Notes: generated by a model from the sequence alone, not told the origin. A DNA stretch of 64,000 nucleotides from Deinococcus sp. JMULE3 (GCF_013337115.1 NZ_SGWE01000001.1:273158-337157), one strand, 5' to 3'; shown: positions 37,173-47,250, counted from the stretch's first letter. Numbers and translations are program-made.

Positions 37173-38000
37173 TCAGCGCCGCACCTGCACGGGCGGCGCG
37201 TGCCACATGGCGGCCCGCAGCTGGTCGCGCGCCCCGCTCAGTGTGGCGTCCAGCACCGGTCCGCGCGCCGCGACGCCGCGCAGCCACACCGCGCCGCCCG
37301 CCGACACCCCGGAGGCCAGCACGCCCGGCACGTCCGGCAGGTCCGCCGGGACCGGGCCGCCGACGAACACCCCGGACGCCTGATAGTCCTGCCCGCTCCA
37401 CACGCCCGGCGCGCGGGTGAATTCGCCCGGCACGAGGCGCTGCCGGTCCAGGTACACCCGCCGCCCCGCGACACTCACCTGCACGCGACTCTCGTAGGAC
37501 AGGAAGGCCAGCCGCTCGCCGGTCTGCACCCGGCCCGACGCGAGCGTCTCGGTCAGGGCGAACTGCGCGCCGACCTCCAGCTCGGCGGTCAGGGTCTGCG
37601 TGAACGCACTCCCGGCGAAGGGAATGGTGCGTTCCGGGTGGAATTCCAGCCGCGCGCCCGCCGCCACCGTGAAGTGAACGTCCTGCGTGGCGGGGCGACC
37701 ATCCGGCGAGGGCTGTACCCGTGTGGCGGACTGCGTGAGGATCAGCACCTGCGCGCCCGCCTCCACCGTCACGCGGATCTCGGCGTGATCGCCGCCCAGC
37801 ACGCCGCCGGTCGGGTTCACGATGAAGACCATCAGCGTCCCGCACGGCAGTTCGAAGGGCCGGATGACCATCAGCGGCGCCTTCTGCGTGTCCCGCAGCA
37901 GCGCGGTCCGTCCGCCCCGCACGCCGAAGTGCAGGTGCAGCACGCCCGTGCGCGTGCGGGCCAGCAGGGTGCCGGAAGACAGGGGGCGGGGCAGGGTCAG
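37173..38000 (-). CDS. ureD: Urease accessory protein UreD (UreH)
   Basis: About 275 aa. UreD features include [52 protein letters not shown] and PFAGSAFTQ. It is the scaffold of the UreD-UreF-UreG nickel insertion complex. No ATG, GTG or TTG occurs where the homology begins. A CTG at 38000 with GGGGAG seven bases upstream overlaps the ureG stop (CTGA) and is the best start; the nearest GTG (38084) lies deep inside ureG. Last gene of the urease operon. Confidence 0.87.
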   Translation of the reverse strand: MTLPRPLSSGTLLARTRTGVLHLHFGVRGGRTALLRDTQKAPLMVIRPFELPCGTLMVFIVNPTGGVLGGDHAEIRVTVEAGAQVLILTQSATRVQPSPDGRPATQDVHFTVAAGARLEFHPERTIPFAGSAFTQTLTAELEVGAQFALTETLASGRVQTGERLAFLSYESRVQVSVAGRRVYLDRQRLVPGEFTRAPGVWSGQDYQASGVFVGGPVPADLPDVPGVLASGVSAGGAVWLRGVAARGPVLDATLSGARDQLRAAMWHAPPVQVRR

Positions 38001-38686
38001 ACCGGCGCTCCCCGTTGGCCCGTGTCCTGCAATCCCACGCGGGGCGGCGGCACGTCCCGGAACAGCAGGTCGTGCTCGATCCACGCGATCACGTCCGCCA
38101 GCCCGTCGCCACTCTTGAGGTTCGTGAACACGAAGGGCCGCACCTCGCCCCCCACCGTGCGCCCGGCCCGCGCGTCGGCGTCCATCACGCGCAGGTCCGC
38201 CCCGACCAGCGGCGCGAGGTCCGTCTTGTTGATCACCAGCAGGTCACTGGCGCGGATGCCGGGGCCGCCCTTGCGCGGCACCTTCTCGCCGCCGGACACG
38301 TCCAGCACGAACATCCATGCGTCCACCAGCTCCGGCGAGAAGCTGGAGGCCAGGTTGTCCCCGCCCGACTCGATGAACAGCAGCTCCAGGCCCGGATACT
38401 CGCGCGTCAGGGCCTCCGCCGCCTCCTGATTCAGTGAGGCGTCCTCGCGGATCGCGGTGTGCGGACAGCCGCCCGTCTGCACGCCCCGGATGCGGTCGGC
38501 GGGCAACGCGGCCGCGGCCGTCAGGATCCGCTGGTCCTCGAAGGTGTAGATGTCGTTCGTGATGACGGCCAGCTCGAAACGGTCGCGCAGCGCGCGGCAC
38601 AGCGCCTCCAGCAGCGCCGTCTTGCCACTGCCGACCGGGCCGCCCACGCCGATCCGCAGCGGAGAGGAGGGGGTGTGGTGGGTCAT
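37997..38686 (-). CDS. ureG: Urease accessory GTPase UreG
   Basis: 229 aa, ATG 38686. GTPase motifs: P-loop [32 protein letters not shown] (nickel-binding CPH motif), [17 protein letters not shown] and NKTDL. It delivers nickel to apo-urease with GTP hydrolysis, with UreD and UreF. Sits between ureF and ureD; 31 bp separate it from ureF and it overlaps ureD. Confidence 0.95.
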   Translation of the reverse strand: MTHHTPSSPLRIGVGGPVGSGKTALLEALCRALRDRFELAVITNDIYTFEDQRILTAAAALPADRIRGVQTGGCPHTAIREDASLNQEAAEALTREYPGLELLFIESGGDNLASSFSPELVDAWMFVLDVSGGEKVPRKGGPGIRASDLLVINKTDLAPLVGADLRVMDADARAGRTVGGEVRPFVFTNLKSGDGLADVIAWIEHDLLFRDVPPPRVGLQDTGQRGAPV

Positions 38687-38717
38687 GGGGTCTCCTTGAG
38701 GTTCAGGTCGGGGAGGG

Positions 38718-39362
38718 TCACGTCTGGAACAGTCGCGCGTCCAGCCGGGGCTGTTCGCTCGCGGCGACGTCCAGGTGCGGGGTGAAGGTAAAGAGGTCGT
38801 CAGGGGTGGCGTGCAGCGCCGCGTGGATGCAGGCCTGCGCGGCCCCCTCGCAGTGGGCGGCGCAGCGCTGGGCGTCCAGCCCGCCGAGTTTCATCAGGCG
38901 CGTGGCGGAGGTGGCGCGGCCCAGCAGCCAGCCGCTCACGAACGCCGTGACGGTATCCGCGCGGGGCGTGCCGAGCGCGTGCCCCAGCAGCGCGAAGGTG
39001 GTCGCGTGGTGCCGCGTGGCGGGCAGGGTCGCCACGATGCCCGGCCAGAGGTGCGTGGCGGCGCGTCGCAGGTTCGCCCCGACCCGCGTGCTCGCCGCGC
39101 GCGGCCCCGGCACGAGCTTCAGGTCGTCCAGCAGGTCGTCGAGGTCCGCCAGCGTGGCGGGGTCGGCGCCCCACGCCAGCGCGCAGGCGGGCGCGTCCTG
39201 CGCGCCCCACCCGTGCGTGAGCTGCCCCGCCAGGAACGCCGTCAGGTCGCCGGGCGTGCGGACCTCGCCGCGCGTCGTGAGGGTCTCCAGCCCGTCGCTG
39301 AACGCGTACGCTCCGGTCGGAAACGCCGAGTCCGATAGTTGCAGCAGGCGCAGCAGCGTCAC
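38718..39362 (-). CDS. ureF: Urease accessory protein UreF
   Basis: 214 aa from GTG 39362, overlapping the ureE stop (GTGA). Begins [20 protein letters not shown], the UreF hallmark, with [14 protein letters not shown] and [20 protein letters not shown]. All-helical. It forms a complex with UreD and gates UreG GTPase activity during urease activation. Length is normal. Confidence 0.92.
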   Translation of the reverse strand: MTLLRLLQLSDSAFPTGAYAFSDGLETLTTRGEVRTPGDLTAFLAGQLTHGWGAQDAPACALAWGADPATLADLDDLLDDLKLVPGPRAASTRVGANLRRAATHLWPGIVATLPATRHHATTFALLGHALGTPRADTVTAFVSGWLLGRATSATRLMKLGGLDAQRCAAHCEGAAQACIHAALHATPDDLFTFTPHLDVAASEQPRLDARLFQT

Positions 39363-39814
39363 GACTCGTGCTCCCAGGACGGGCGGCCATGAAACGGGCG
39401 TTCCTCGCGCGTGAACGGCACCCCCAGCCGCGTCAGCAGCAGCTCCAGCGGCGCGTCCCACAGTGCCAGGAACGCCGCCCCGTCCGGCACGAGGTCGCGG
39501 TGCAGGTTGCCCACCGCGTGCCCCAGCGCCGCCGCCTCGGCCAGCGTGCGCGGCGTGACGACCGCCACGTCCTCCGGGGCAGCCGTGACGACGTAACTCA
39601 CGTCGCCCCGCACCTCCAGCGGCGTGCCGGGCGACAGCACCGTCCCGGTCGGCAGGGCCAGCAGCAGTTCCGCGCCGTCCGGGGCGCGCAGGCGGCGGCG
39701 CACCCGGCGGCGGTCGGCGGCCGTCATGGGGACGAGGACCACCTCGCCCGCCACCGCCCCGGCGGCCGTGACCGTGCCCAGCACCGGGCGGCGCAGCCCG
39801 GACAGCCGGGTCAC
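39359..39814 (-). CDS. ureE: Urease accessory metallochaperone UreE
   Basis: 151 aa from GTG 39814, overlapping the hypB stop. The UreE fold is visible in VLVPMTAADRRRVRRRLRAP, LPTGTVLSPGTPLEVRGDV and LGHAVGNLHRDLVPDGAAF. The His in HAVGNLH corresponds to the nickel-binding position of UreE dimers. There is no His-rich C-terminal tail of the Klebsiella type. Encoded directly after the second nickel chaperone, HypB. Confidence 0.88.
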   Translation of the reverse strand: MTRLSGLRRPVLGTVTAAGAVAGEVVLVPMTAADRRRVRRRLRAPDGAELLLALPTGTVLSPGTPLEVRGDVSYVVTAAPEDVAVVTPRTLAEAAALGHAVGNLHRDLVPDGAAFLALWDAPLELLLTRLGVPFTREERPFHGRPSWEHES

Positions 39815-40473
39815 GCCCGCTCGCCCCGCACGAACGCGAACCATGCGTCCAGGCCCGCGCCGCTGCGGCTGCTCAGCTCGATGACCGGCACGCCGGGCCG
39901 CGCCCGGTCGATGTTCTCGCGGCACAGGTCCCGGTCGAACCCCACCGCGTCCGCGAGGTCCATCTTCGTGATCACCACCACGTCCGCCGTGTTGAACATC
40001 GTCGGGTACTTCAGCGGCTTGTCCTCGCCCTCGGTGGTGCTGATCAGCACCGCGCGGGCCGCCTCGCCCAGATCGTACGAACTGGGGCACACGAGGTTCC
40101 CGACGTTCTCCAGGAACAGCACCTCCAGCCCCGCCAGATCGAAACGCGGCAGGACCGCCTGCACCATCGCCGCGTCCAGATGACAGATGGTCCCCGTGAC
40201 GATCTGCTCGGCCTGCGCGCCATGCTGCCGCAGCCGCGCCGCGTCGTTCTCGGTCGCCAGATCCCCCACCGCGACCGCCATACTCACCTGCCCCGCCAGA
40301 TCCCGCAGGGTGCGTTCCAGCAGCGCCGTCTTGCCCGCACCGGGACTGCTCGCCAGATTGATCGCCCGCACGCCCGCCGCTTTGAGTGCCGCGCGGTTCT
40401 CGGCCGCCGTGTGATCATTCGCCTTCAGGATGTTCTGCCGCACCGTCACGATGCGCGGATTCGCTACCGTCAT
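39811..40473 (-). CDS. hypB: Nickel-handling GTPase HypB
   Basis: 220 aa, ATG 40473, overlapping the hypA stop by ATGA. Motifs: INLASSPGAGKTALLERTL (P-loop), VAVGDLATENDAARLRQ, GTICHLDAAMVQ (metal-site CH pair), LFLENVGNLVCPSSYDLGE and ITKMDLADAVGFD. It lacks the N-terminal His-rich and CxxCGC nickel stores of some HypB proteins. HypB usually matures NiFe hydrogenase; none is visible here, and the gene lies between ureE and ureC, so supply of nickel to urease is the likely role, as HypAB do in Helicobacter. Confidence 0.93.
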   Translation of the reverse strand: MTVANPRIVTVRQNILKANDHTAAENRAALKAAGVRAINLASSPGAGKTALLERTLRDLAGQVSMAVAVGDLATENDAARLRQHGAQAEQIVTGTICHLDAAMVQAVLPRFDLAGLEVLFLENVGNLVCPSSYDLGEAARAVLISTTEGEDKPLKYPTMFNTADVVVITKMDLADAVGFDRDLCRENIDRARPGVPVIELSSRSGAGLDAWFAFVRGERA

Positions 40474-40832
40474 ACGTCCTCCAGATCAGGTTCCACCAGT
40501 TCGAGCTCGTCCAGCTCCAGTTCATCGCCCGCCAGCAGCGTCGGCGTCGGCGCGCCGCATTCAGGGCAGCGCAGCCCCCGCGTCACGTCCAGCGTCACGC
40601 GCCCATGCACCGGGCACTCGCCCACGCCGGGCACCGTCACCACGCTCAGCCGCGCGCCCTCCAGCGGCGTGCCCTCGGCACACGCGGGAAATGCCGCCTG
40701 CAACGCCTCGGGCACCACGCTCGACCACGCCCCCACCCGCACCGTCAACGCCGACGCCTGCGCCGCGCCGTGCTCACGCAACACTTCGGAGGCCACGTCG
40801 ATCAGCGACAGGGCAACCGACGCCTCATGCAC
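40470..40832 (-). CDS. hypA: Nickel chaperone HypA
   Basis: 120 aa, ATG 40832. N-terminal MHE (nickel ligand His2) is intact, followed by VGAWSSVVPEALQAAFPAC. The zinc site is unusual: the expected first CxxC is CPVH (GECPVHGRV), while the second is CPEC (LRCPECGAP). A Cys3His zinc site would still be possible. The C-terminus is very acidic (DELELDELELVEPDLEDV). Inserted in the urease operon with hypB, between ureC and ureE. Confidence 0.9.
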   Translation of the reverse strand: MHEASVALSLIDVASEVLREHGAAQASALTVRVGAWSSVVPEALQAAFPACAEGTPLEGARLSVVTVPGVGECPVHGRVTLDVTRGLRCPECGAPTPTLLAGDELELDELELVEPDLEDV

Positions 40833-40883
40833 GGGAAGCAGGCTCCGAGCTCTGAACGCTGGGCTGTGAGGGGAATGACCGCA

Positions 40884-42605
40884 TCAGAACAGGAAGTACC
40901 GCTGCGCGAGTGGCAGTTCGTCGAGGGGTTCGCAGGTGACCACCTCGCCGTTCACGCGGACCTCGTAGGTTTCGGGGTTGACGTGGATGTCGGGTGTCTC
41001 GGCGTTGAGGATCATGTCCCGCTTGCCGATGTCGCGGGTGTGCTGCACGGCGCTGTAGCGGCGGCCCAGGTCCGGCAGGTTGTCTGCGTCCAGGCTGGCC
41101 TGAGACACGAAGTGCAGGCAGGTGGCGTCCGGCCCGCCGCCGTGTGCGGCAAACATGGGGCGGGGGTACACGGGCTGCGGCGTGGGAATTGAAGCGTTCG
41201 CGTCGCCCATCTGCGCGGCGACGACCAGACCACCCTTGATGACAAGCGCGGTCTTCGCGCCGAAGAAGGCGGGTTTCCACAGCACCAGATCGGCGAGTTT
41301 GCCGACCTCGACGCTGCCGACCTCGTGCGCGATGCCGTGGGCGACGGCGGGGTTGATGGTGTACTTGGCGACGTACCGCCGGGCGCGCAGGTTGTCCGCG
41401 CGGGTGTCAGTGCCCAGGCCAGGAATGCCCAGCGGGCCGCGCTGGAGTTTCATCTTGTGCGCCGTCTGCCACGTGCGGGTGATGACCTCGCCCACGCGGC
41501 CCATCGCCTGACTGTCGCTGCTCATCATGCTGAACACGCCCAGGTCGTGCAGGACGTCCTCGGCGGCGATCGTCTCGGGGCGGATGCGGCTCTCGGCGAA
41601 ACTCACGTCCTCGGGAATGCGCGGGCTGAGGTGGTGGCAGACCATCAGCATGTCGAGGTGCTCGTGGATGGTGTTCACCGTGAACGGCATGGTGGGGTTG
41701 GTGCTGCTCGGCAGGACGTTCGGCAGGCCCGCCACCTTGATGATGTCCGGCGCGTGCCCGCCCCCGGCACCCTCGGTGTGGAAGGTGTGGATGGTGCGCC
41801 CCGCGAACGCCCGGATGGAGTCCTCGACGAACCCCGACTCGTTCAGCGTGTCGGTGTGAATCGCGACCTGAATGTCGAAGTCCTCGGCCACACTCAGCGC
41901 GGCGTGGATGGCGGCGGGCGTGGTCCCCCAGTCCTCGTGCAGCTTGAGGCCCAGCGCCCCGGCGCGGATCTGCTCCGCCAGCGGCGGCTGGGTGCTGGCG
42001 TTCCCCTTGCCGAGCAGGCCGAAATTCAGCGGCAGCCCCGCCAGGGATTCCAGCATGCGGTGGATGTGCCACTCGCCCGGCGTGCAGGTCGTCGCGGACG
42101 TGCCCGCCGTGGGGCCGGTGCCGCCACCGATCATGGTCGTCACGCCCGACTCCAGCGCCGTCCAGCACTGCTGCGGCGCGATGAAGTGAATGTGCGTGTC
42201 CACCCCGCCCGCCGTGAGGATGTGCCCCTCGCCCGCCACGATCTCGGTACTCGCCCCGATCGTCAGGCCCGGACTCACGCCGTCCTGCGTGCCGGGATTT
42301 CCCGCCTTCCCGATGGCCGTGATCCGCCCGTCCTTCACGCCCACGTCCGCCTTCACCACGCCCCAGTGATCCAGAATCAGCGCGTTCGTGATCACCAGAT
42401 CCGGCACGTTCGCATCCTCGCGGGTGGCGGTGCTGCTCTGGCCCAGCCCGTCGCGGATGACCTTCCCACCCCCGAACTTCACCTCCTCGCCGTAGGTCGT
42501 GAAGTCCCGCTCCACCTCGATCAGCAGGCCCGTGTCACCCAGGCGCACCCGGTCACCCACGGTGGGGCCGTACAGGTCGGCGTACTGCTTCCGGGTTACA
42601 CGCAT
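40884..42605 (-). CDS. ureC: Urease alpha subunit UreC
   Basis: 573 aa, ATG 42605, with GGAGG seven bases upstream. Full family length. Starts [20 protein letters not shown]. Nickel and catalytic residues are in the HIHF metal motif ([14 protein letters not shown]), the carbamylated Lys in GLKLHEDWG (near residue 220) and the flap His in [10 protein letters not shown]. It hydrolyses urea to ammonia and carbamate. The 166-bp gap before it holds a palindromic repeat, so it may be expressed at a level different from ureAB. Confidence 0.97.
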   Translation of the reverse strand: MRVTRKQYADLYGPTVGDRVRLGDTGLLIEVERDFTTYGEEVKFGGGKVIRDGLGQSSTATREDANVPDLVITNALILDHWGVVKADVGVKDGRITAIGKAGNPGTQDGVSPGLTIGASTEIVAGEGHILTAGGVDTHIHFIAPQQCWTALESGVTTMIGGGTGPTAGTSATTCTPGEWHIHRMLESLAGLPLNFGLLGKGNASTQPPLAEQIRAGALGLKLHEDWGTTPAAIHAALSVAEDFDIQVAIHTDTLNESGFVEDSIRAFAGRTIHTFHTEGAGGGHAPDIIKVAGLPNVLPSSTNPTMPFTVNTIHEHLDMLMVCHHLSPRIPEDVSFAESRIRPETIAAEDVLHDLGVFSMMSSDSQAMGRVGEVITRTWQTAHKMKLQRGPLGIPGLGTDTRADNLRARRYVAKYTINPAVAHGIAHEVGSVEVGKLADLVLWKPAFFGAKTALVIKGGLVVAAQMGDANASIPTPQPVYPRPMFAAHGGGPDATCLHFVSQASLDADNLPDLGRRYSAVQHTRDIGKRDMILNAETPDIHVNPETYEVRVNGEVVTCEPLDELPLAQRYFLF

Positions 42606-42634
42606 GGGGAAACCTCCGGTCGGGTCGAAGGTGA

Positions 42635-42753
42635 ACCCCTCAGTCCGCTTCGCGGCCAGCTCCCCTCTCCTGCGGAGCTTTGCAAGTCAAGGGGAGCCAG
42701 AACATGTTCTTTGCCTCCCCTCAAGGGGAGGTGGCGCGGAGCGCCGGAGGGGT
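42635..42753. repeat. Palindromic intergenic repeat between ureAB and ureC
   Basis: About 119 bp with ACCCCT/AGGGGT ends. The left arm, ACCCCTCAGTCCGCTTCGCG, is an imperfect inverted match to the right arm ending GGAGCGCCGGAGGGGT. Two inner CTCCCCT/AGGGGAG pairs can form hairpins. It resembles MITE-like repeats and differs from the ATACGGGAT family. The element splits the urease operon and could attenuate or process the transcript. Confidence 0.65.
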
Positions 42754-42771
42754 CGCGCGGCGCGTATCCGC

Positions 42772-43458
42772 TCATTCCGCCCCCCCAAATCCCTGTGCCC
42801 TGGCCTGTTTCAGTGCGGCGTCCTTCATGCCGTTCCCGTCCAGTTCGCCGCTGACGAGGGCGTTCATGCCGTGGACTTCGCGGGTGCCGCCGAGGGGAAC
42901 GAGTTCGATGTCGCGTTCCTCGCCGGGTTCGAAGCGGACGGCGGTGCCTGCGGGGATGTTCAGGCGCTGGCCGTACGCGCTGTCTCGGTCGAAGTGCAGG
43001 CCGGCGTTCACCTCGAAGAAGTGGAAGTGACTGCCGATCTGGATGGGGCGGTCGGCGCGGTTGGCGACGGTGAGGGGCGTGACGGGTCGTCCGGCGTTTA
43101 GTTCGATGTGGCCGTCTTCGAGCAGGTACTCGCCGGGCACCAGCTGGCTGTGGCCGCCGCGGATGGGGTCGTGGATGGTGACGAGTTTGGTCCCGTCGGG
43201 GAAGGTGCCCTCGACCTGGATGTCGTGGATGAGTTCGGGGATGCCGTCCATCACGTCGTCCGGGGTGAGGAGCGTGGCGCCCCAGCTCATGAGGTCCTCG
43301 ACGCGCCGTCCGTCGCGGATGCCTTCGAGGACGGCGGCGGTGATCAGGGCGACGGCTTCGGGGTGGTTGAGTTTCAGGCCGCGGGCGCGGCGGTCACGGG
43401 CGACCTGGGCGGCCGCAAAGATCAGGAGTTTGTCGCGTTCGCGTTCGGTGAGTTGCAT
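42772..43458 (-). CDS. ureAB: Fused urease gamma-beta subunit UreAB
   Basis: 228 aa, ATG 43458 behind AGGAGG. Residues 1-100 are the gamma subunit ([42 protein letters not shown]). Residues about 105-228 are the beta subunit ([51 protein letters not shown]). The same fusion is known in Helicobacter UreA and in some other bacteria. With UreC it forms the urease enzyme. First gene of the leftward operon. Confidence 0.95.
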   Translation of the reverse strand: MQLTERERDKLLIFAAAQVARDRRARGLKLNHPEAVALITAAVLEGIRDGRRVEDLMSWGATLLTPDDVMDGIPELIHDIQVEGTFPDGTKLVTIHDPIRGGHSQLVPGEYLLEDGHIELNAGRPVTPLTVANRADRPIQIGSHFHFFEVNAGLHFDRDSAYGQRLNIPAGTAVRFEPGEERDIELVPLGGTREVHGMNALVSGELDGNGMKDAALKQARAQGFGGAE

Positions 43459-43547
43459 GCCGGGTGGACCTCCTGAGCGTGGCTGCGTGTGCGTCTGGGA
43501 TTGCTCAGGGTACTCCGGCCCCGGTGGGCGGCCGCAGTTTGTGTAGA

Positions 43548-43600
43548 CCGGACGGACCTGACCCGCGGCCCTGTCAGGCTGCCCGGTCAGGTCCGTCCGG
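43548..43600. terminator. Strong hairpin between ureAB and pprA
   Basis: A perfect 16-bp stem (CCGGACGGACCTGACC / GGTCAGGTCCGTCCGG) with a 21-nt loop starts 8 bp after the pprA stop. It probably ends pprA transcription before the urease promoter. Confidence 0.7.
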
Positions 43601-43607
43601 CGGGTGC

Positions 43608-44468
43608 TCAGCGGTTGTTCAGGCCGTGGCGCAGCACCTCGGCAAGCTGGCGGGTGCTGTGGGACTGCAGTTCGTCGAGTTCGGCGGTCGCGGCGCGCAG
43701 CAGGGCGCGGTGCGTGTCGGCGTTGCGGGCGTCGGCGCCGCTGGCGCTGTGCACGGCGGCCTGCACGGTGAAGTGCGCGTCGGGCAGCAGGTTCAGGTTG
43801 CCGCGTGCCCCGGCGTGCCGCGCGCCGAGCAGCGCGCCGAGCATGCCGTGTTCCTCGCTGCGGCGCATCAGTTCGCGCTGGAAGGTGCGGTCGCGGATGC
43901 TGGTGATGACGTCCCACGCGGCATCGGACAGGGCCGCCTCGGCGCTGGCGGGGCGGGTCACCTCGACGTGCAGGGTGTCGCCCTGACGCCAGGTGCGGTG
44001 GTAGGCGTCGGCGCGGGCGGCGGTCCAGTGCGTCTCAAAGTCGCGGGCGTCCTCGATGAGGACCTTCAGGCGGGCGGCGGGAGTGTCGCCCGGGACGCGC
44101 CAGCCGTCGGGCAGGGCGCCCCACAGGCTCAGGCCGCGTTCGTCGGTGGCGCGCATGGCCTCGTACGCGGCGGCCAGCGCGGCCGAGCCTTCGCTGAGGC
44201 GCGCGGCGGGTCGGTCGTCCACGAGGAAGACGATGTCGCCTTCGTCCTGGCGCGCCTCGTGGCGCAGGTGGTGCAGGCCCAGGCCCCAGCGGGCCTGCGC
44301 GGCGCGGAGCGCCTCGGTCAGGGCGCGGTCGACGGTCAGCGGATCGGCGCCGCTCTCGACGAGCGCCTCGATCTGGCTGTCGACCGCGGCGGTGGCCATC
44401 AGGGCGTCGAAGCTGCGGTGGGGGGTGGGGGCGGGGGCCGCGTCGGTTTTGGTCTTGGGTCTGGCCAT
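43608..44468 (-). CDS. pprA: DNA repair protein PprA
   Basis: 286 aa, ATG 44468 ([14 protein letters not shown]). It matches D. radiodurans PprA as I recall it over long blocks: [60 protein letters not shown] and [11 protein letters not shown]. PprA (about 284 aa, on chromosome II in D. radiodurans) binds DNA ends, polymerises, stimulates ligation and is needed for radiation resistance and post-repair segregation. The upstream region lacks a clear copy of the 17-bp radiation/desiccation response motif; it has a partial TATAGACACTA match at the start codon and a separate palindrome at 44499. Confidence 0.93.
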   Translation of the reverse strand: MARPKTKTDAAPAPTPHRSFDALMATAAVDSQIEALVESGADPLTVDRALTEALRAAQARWGLGLHHLRHEARQDEGDIVFLVDDRPAARLSEGSAALAAAYEAMRATDERGLSLWGALPDGWRVPGDTPAARLKVLIEDARDFETHWTAARADAYHRTWRQGDTLHVEVTRPASAEAALSDAAWDVITSIRDRTFQRELMRRSEEHGMLGALLGARHAGARGNLNLLPDAHFTVQAAVHSASGADARNADTHRALLRAATAELDELQSHSTRQLAEVLRHGLNNR

Positions 44469-44498
44469 AGTGTCTATATTCTGCCCTGAACAGAGCGG

Positions 44499-44521
44499 AT
44501 GGTGTGTTCCTGGCACACCAT
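44499..44521. promoter_or_regulatory. Palindrome upstream of pprA
   Basis: ATGGTGTG and CACACCAT are perfect 8-bp inverted repeats around a 7-nt centre, 31-53 bp before the pprA start. The position suits an operator for pprA or the divergent kinase gene. It does not resemble the published Deinococcus damage-response motif. Confidence 0.5.
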
Positions 44522-44671
44522 AGCGCGTCCCGGCACGTCCCGTCGCCTGGCGGCGGCGAGCCGGATTCGGTCCGGGCGAAATCAGCCGGGGAGGTTCCAC
44601 CCCGCTCGCCCTTCACCTGTCGACCACGCGCGGGACCGTGCCTGCCGCCCAGACAGTATCGTTGGCGCGAG

Positions 44672-47224
44672 ATGACCACCGAGCGCGGCGCTGCCCCCTG
44701 GACGGACCTGATCCGGGCCCTCACGCGGGCCACCACCCTGGATGAACTTCAGGTGGCCCTGGATCACGCCGCGCCGGTCACCGGCCTGCGTGCCCACCTC
44801 ACGCCCTGGACGCCCGACGGTGGCACGCCCCTGCCCCGCGTCGGCGCGCCGGTCGCCACGCTGGACGTGCAGGGACCCGGTGCGGACGCCGCAGCCCTGA
44901 CTGACCTGCTCGACGTGTGCCTGACCCGCATCGGGGGGGCGCTCCCGCCACAACTCGGCTCGGACGGGGCGGTGGGGGCGTTCCTGCAGGTCACCGGGCG
45001 CCTCGCGTCCGCACTGGAGTTCGGTGACCTGAACCGCCGGGTGTCCGACGTGCTGCGCGACCTCATCCCGGAGGTGACGGTCAGTGTCTTGGAGTGCGTC
45101 GGGACGCGCTGGGTGGTCCGGTTCGTGTCCGACAACGCCACCAGTGAAGTTCAGGCGCCCGTCCCGGACGGTCTGGTCGCGGAATCCCCGGCACTCCGCG
45201 CGGCCGAGGCGCACGACGGACCCGTGTTCATCGACGACTGGAACGCCGACGAGCAGCGGATCCCGGCCAGCGTCGCCTACCGCGTCGCGGCCCTTCAGGC
45301 CTTCCACACGCCGGAATGGCCGGTCATGGTCCTGAGTGCCGGGTGCCGTGACCGCCGCGCGTGGAGTGCCCGTGAACGCGGCGTGTTCACCGGCGCCGCC
45401 CGCGCCTACGGGCAGGCGCTCGACCGGGTCGCGCGGGCGCATCAGCTGGCCGTGGAGCGCGCCACGCTGCTCGCGCTGGTGGAGTTCAAGGAACGCGCCG
45501 CGCACTCCATGAACGTCGCGGATCTCGCCGGGCAGGCCGCGCAGGTGCTCGTCACGACGCTGGAGCAGGTCACGGTCGCGTACCTCGCCCCGGCGGACTC
45601 GCTGGACCGCTGGCGGGCCGGGACGCTGCACGGCGAGCTGCCCGAGCGGCTCGCGCAGCAGTTGCGGGCCGGGGTGCCGATCATGGGCGGTCCCCTCGCG
45701 TCCCTGTTCAGCGAGGGAGAGGCGCGGTTCATCCCGAACTTCACGGACGTGCCGTTCACGGTGCCGGGCCTCGACGCGTTCGGCGCGGTCGCCCTGTACC
45801 CGGTGCTGGACCAGGGGCAGCCGGTGGGGCTGCTGGCGATGGGCACGCGGCGCGCCCCGGAATGGACGGCGCGGGAACGCAGCGTGTTCCGCGCGGTGGG
45901 CCGCAGCCTCGCGCAGGCCATGGACCGCGACGCCCGCGAGCGTCGCCTCGCCAGCCAGCACGCCGAACTGCAGGCCCAGGCGCGGTCCCTGCAGGCCTTC
46001 GCGCAGCTCAGCCGGGACCTGGGCGCGCAGGAGGACCGCTACGCCCTGATCCGCCGCGCGCAGGACGTCACCCTGAGCCTGCTGCCGCCCGGATTCGCGG
46101 TGTACTACGAACCGGACGGCGGGCTGTGGCGGCTGCGGTCACAGGTGGGCAGCCTGCGCAACCCGGACCTGCAGGACGCCGTGGACCGGGGGCTGCCCCT
46201 GGAGGACGCCCGCAACCTGCTGATTCCCTGGCAGAGTGGCCTGCCGTACTACCAGGACACCTACGATCCGGCCACCGACGCGCTGGGGGACGCCGCCGAC
46301 AGCGTGGGGTCCACCGCGACCGTGCCGCTGCGGCAGGCCGGTGAACCCATCGGGGTGTTCGGGATCGTGCAGTACAGCCCGCGCCCGTGGACGGCGACGG
46401 AACGCGCGCTGATCGAGGGCGTCACCCGCAGCCTGCAACTCGCGCTGGACCGCGCCGCGAGCGTCACGGAACTGCGCCGCACCTCGCAGGACACGGCGCG
46501 CAGCAACGCCGCGCTGCAGGCCGCGAACGAGGAACTGGAGGCCTTCGCGTACTCGGTCAGTCACGACCTGCGCGCCCCGGTGCGGCACATCGCGGGTTTC
46601 ACGGACCTGCTGCGCCGGACCCTGGGGGACCTGAGCGGGCAGCCCAAGGCCGAGCGGTACCTGAACATCATCACCGAGTCCGCCGGGCAGATGAACGCCC
46701 TGATCGACGCGATGCTGGTCCTGTCGCGCGTCACGCGGCAGGAACTGCACCTGAGCGACGTGGACCTCGGGGCGCTCGTGCGGGGCGTGCAGGTCAGCCT
46801 CGCGCCGGAACTGGAGGGGCGCCCCCTGAACCTGCGCGTATCGCCACTGCCGACCGTGCAGGCCGACGCCGCGCTGATGCGGCAGGTCATGACCAACCTG
46901 CTGTCGAACGCCGTGAAGTACACCGCGCGCCGCGCCGACCCCCTGATCGAGGTGTGGGCCGACCCGCTGCCCGGCGCGTGGCGCGTGAACGTCCGCGACA
47001 ACGGCGTGGGGTTCGATCCGGCGTACGCCCACAAGCTGTTCGGGGTGTTCCAGCGCCTGCACCGCGCCGAGGAGTTCGGTGGCACCGGGGTGGGACTGGC
47101 GAACGTGCGCCGCATCATCCAGCGGCACGGCGGGCAGGTGGACGCCGAAGGGAAGCCCGGTGCGGGCGCGACCTTCTCGTTCACGCTGCCGACAGCCACA
47201 GCCACAGCCACGGCCGCGTCCTGA
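44672..47224 (+). CDS. Multi-GAF sensor histidine kinase
   Basis: 850 aa, ATG 44672. About three GAF-like modules fill residues 80-620 (PVFIDDWNADEQRIPASVAY, FIPNFTDVPFTVPGLDAFG, STATVPLRQAGEPIGVFGIV). Then HisKA with the phospho-accepting His in YSVSHDLRAPVRHIAGF, and HATPase_c with NLLSNAVKY, NVRDNGVGFDPAY and GTGVGLANVRRIIQRHGG. No membrane helix, so a cytoplasmic sensor. No response regulator is adjacent; the REC-GGDEF protein at 29584 is one possible partner. The last codons (TATATATA) come from a short ACAGCC repeat. Confidence 0.9.
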   Translation: MTTERGAAPWTDLIRALTRATTLDELQVALDHAAPVTGLRAHLTPWTPDGGTPLPRVGAPVATLDVQGPGADAAALTDLLDVCLTRIGGALPPQLGSDGAVGAFLQVTGRLASALEFGDLNRRVSDVLRDLIPEVTVSVLECVGTRWVVRFVSDNATSEVQAPVPDGLVAESPALRAAEAHDGPVFIDDWNADEQRIPASVAYRVAALQAFHTPEWPVMVLSAGCRDRRAWSARERGVFTGAARAYGQALDRVARAHQLAVERATLLALVEFKERAAHSMNVADLAGQAAQVLVTTLEQVTVAYLAPADSLDRWRAGTLHGELPERLAQQLRAGVPIMGGPLASLFSEGEARFIPNFTDVPFTVPGLDAFGAVALYPVLDQGQPVGLLAMGTRRAPEWTARERSVFRAVGRSLAQAMDRDARERRLASQHAELQAQARSLQAFAQLSRDLGAQEDRYALIRRAQDVTLSLLPPGFAVYYEPDGGLWRLRSQVGSLRNPDLQDAVDRGLPLEDARNLLIPWQSGLPYYQDTYDPATDALGDAADSVGSTATVPLRQAGEPIGVFGIVQYSPRPWTATERALIEGVTRSLQLALDRAASVTELRRTSQDTARSNAALQAANEELEAFAYSVSHDLRAPVRHIAGFTDLLRRTLGDLSGQPKAERYLNIITESAGQMNALIDAMLVLSRVTRQELHLSDVDLGALVRGVQVSLAPELEGRPLNLRVSPLPTVQADAALMRQVMTNLLSNAVKYTARRADPLIEVWADPLPGAWRVNVRDNGVGFDPAYAHKLFGVFQRLHRAEEFGGTGVGLANVRRIIQRHGGQVDAEGKPGAGATFSFTLPTATATATAAS

Positions 47225-47250
47225 CGACGGACCGAGGGACTGATGACTCC

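Noticed and set aside
44468..44520. Perfect radiation/desiccation response motif at pprA
   Set aside because: The best 17-mer alignment matches only about half the positions, mainly TATAGACA; too weak to call.
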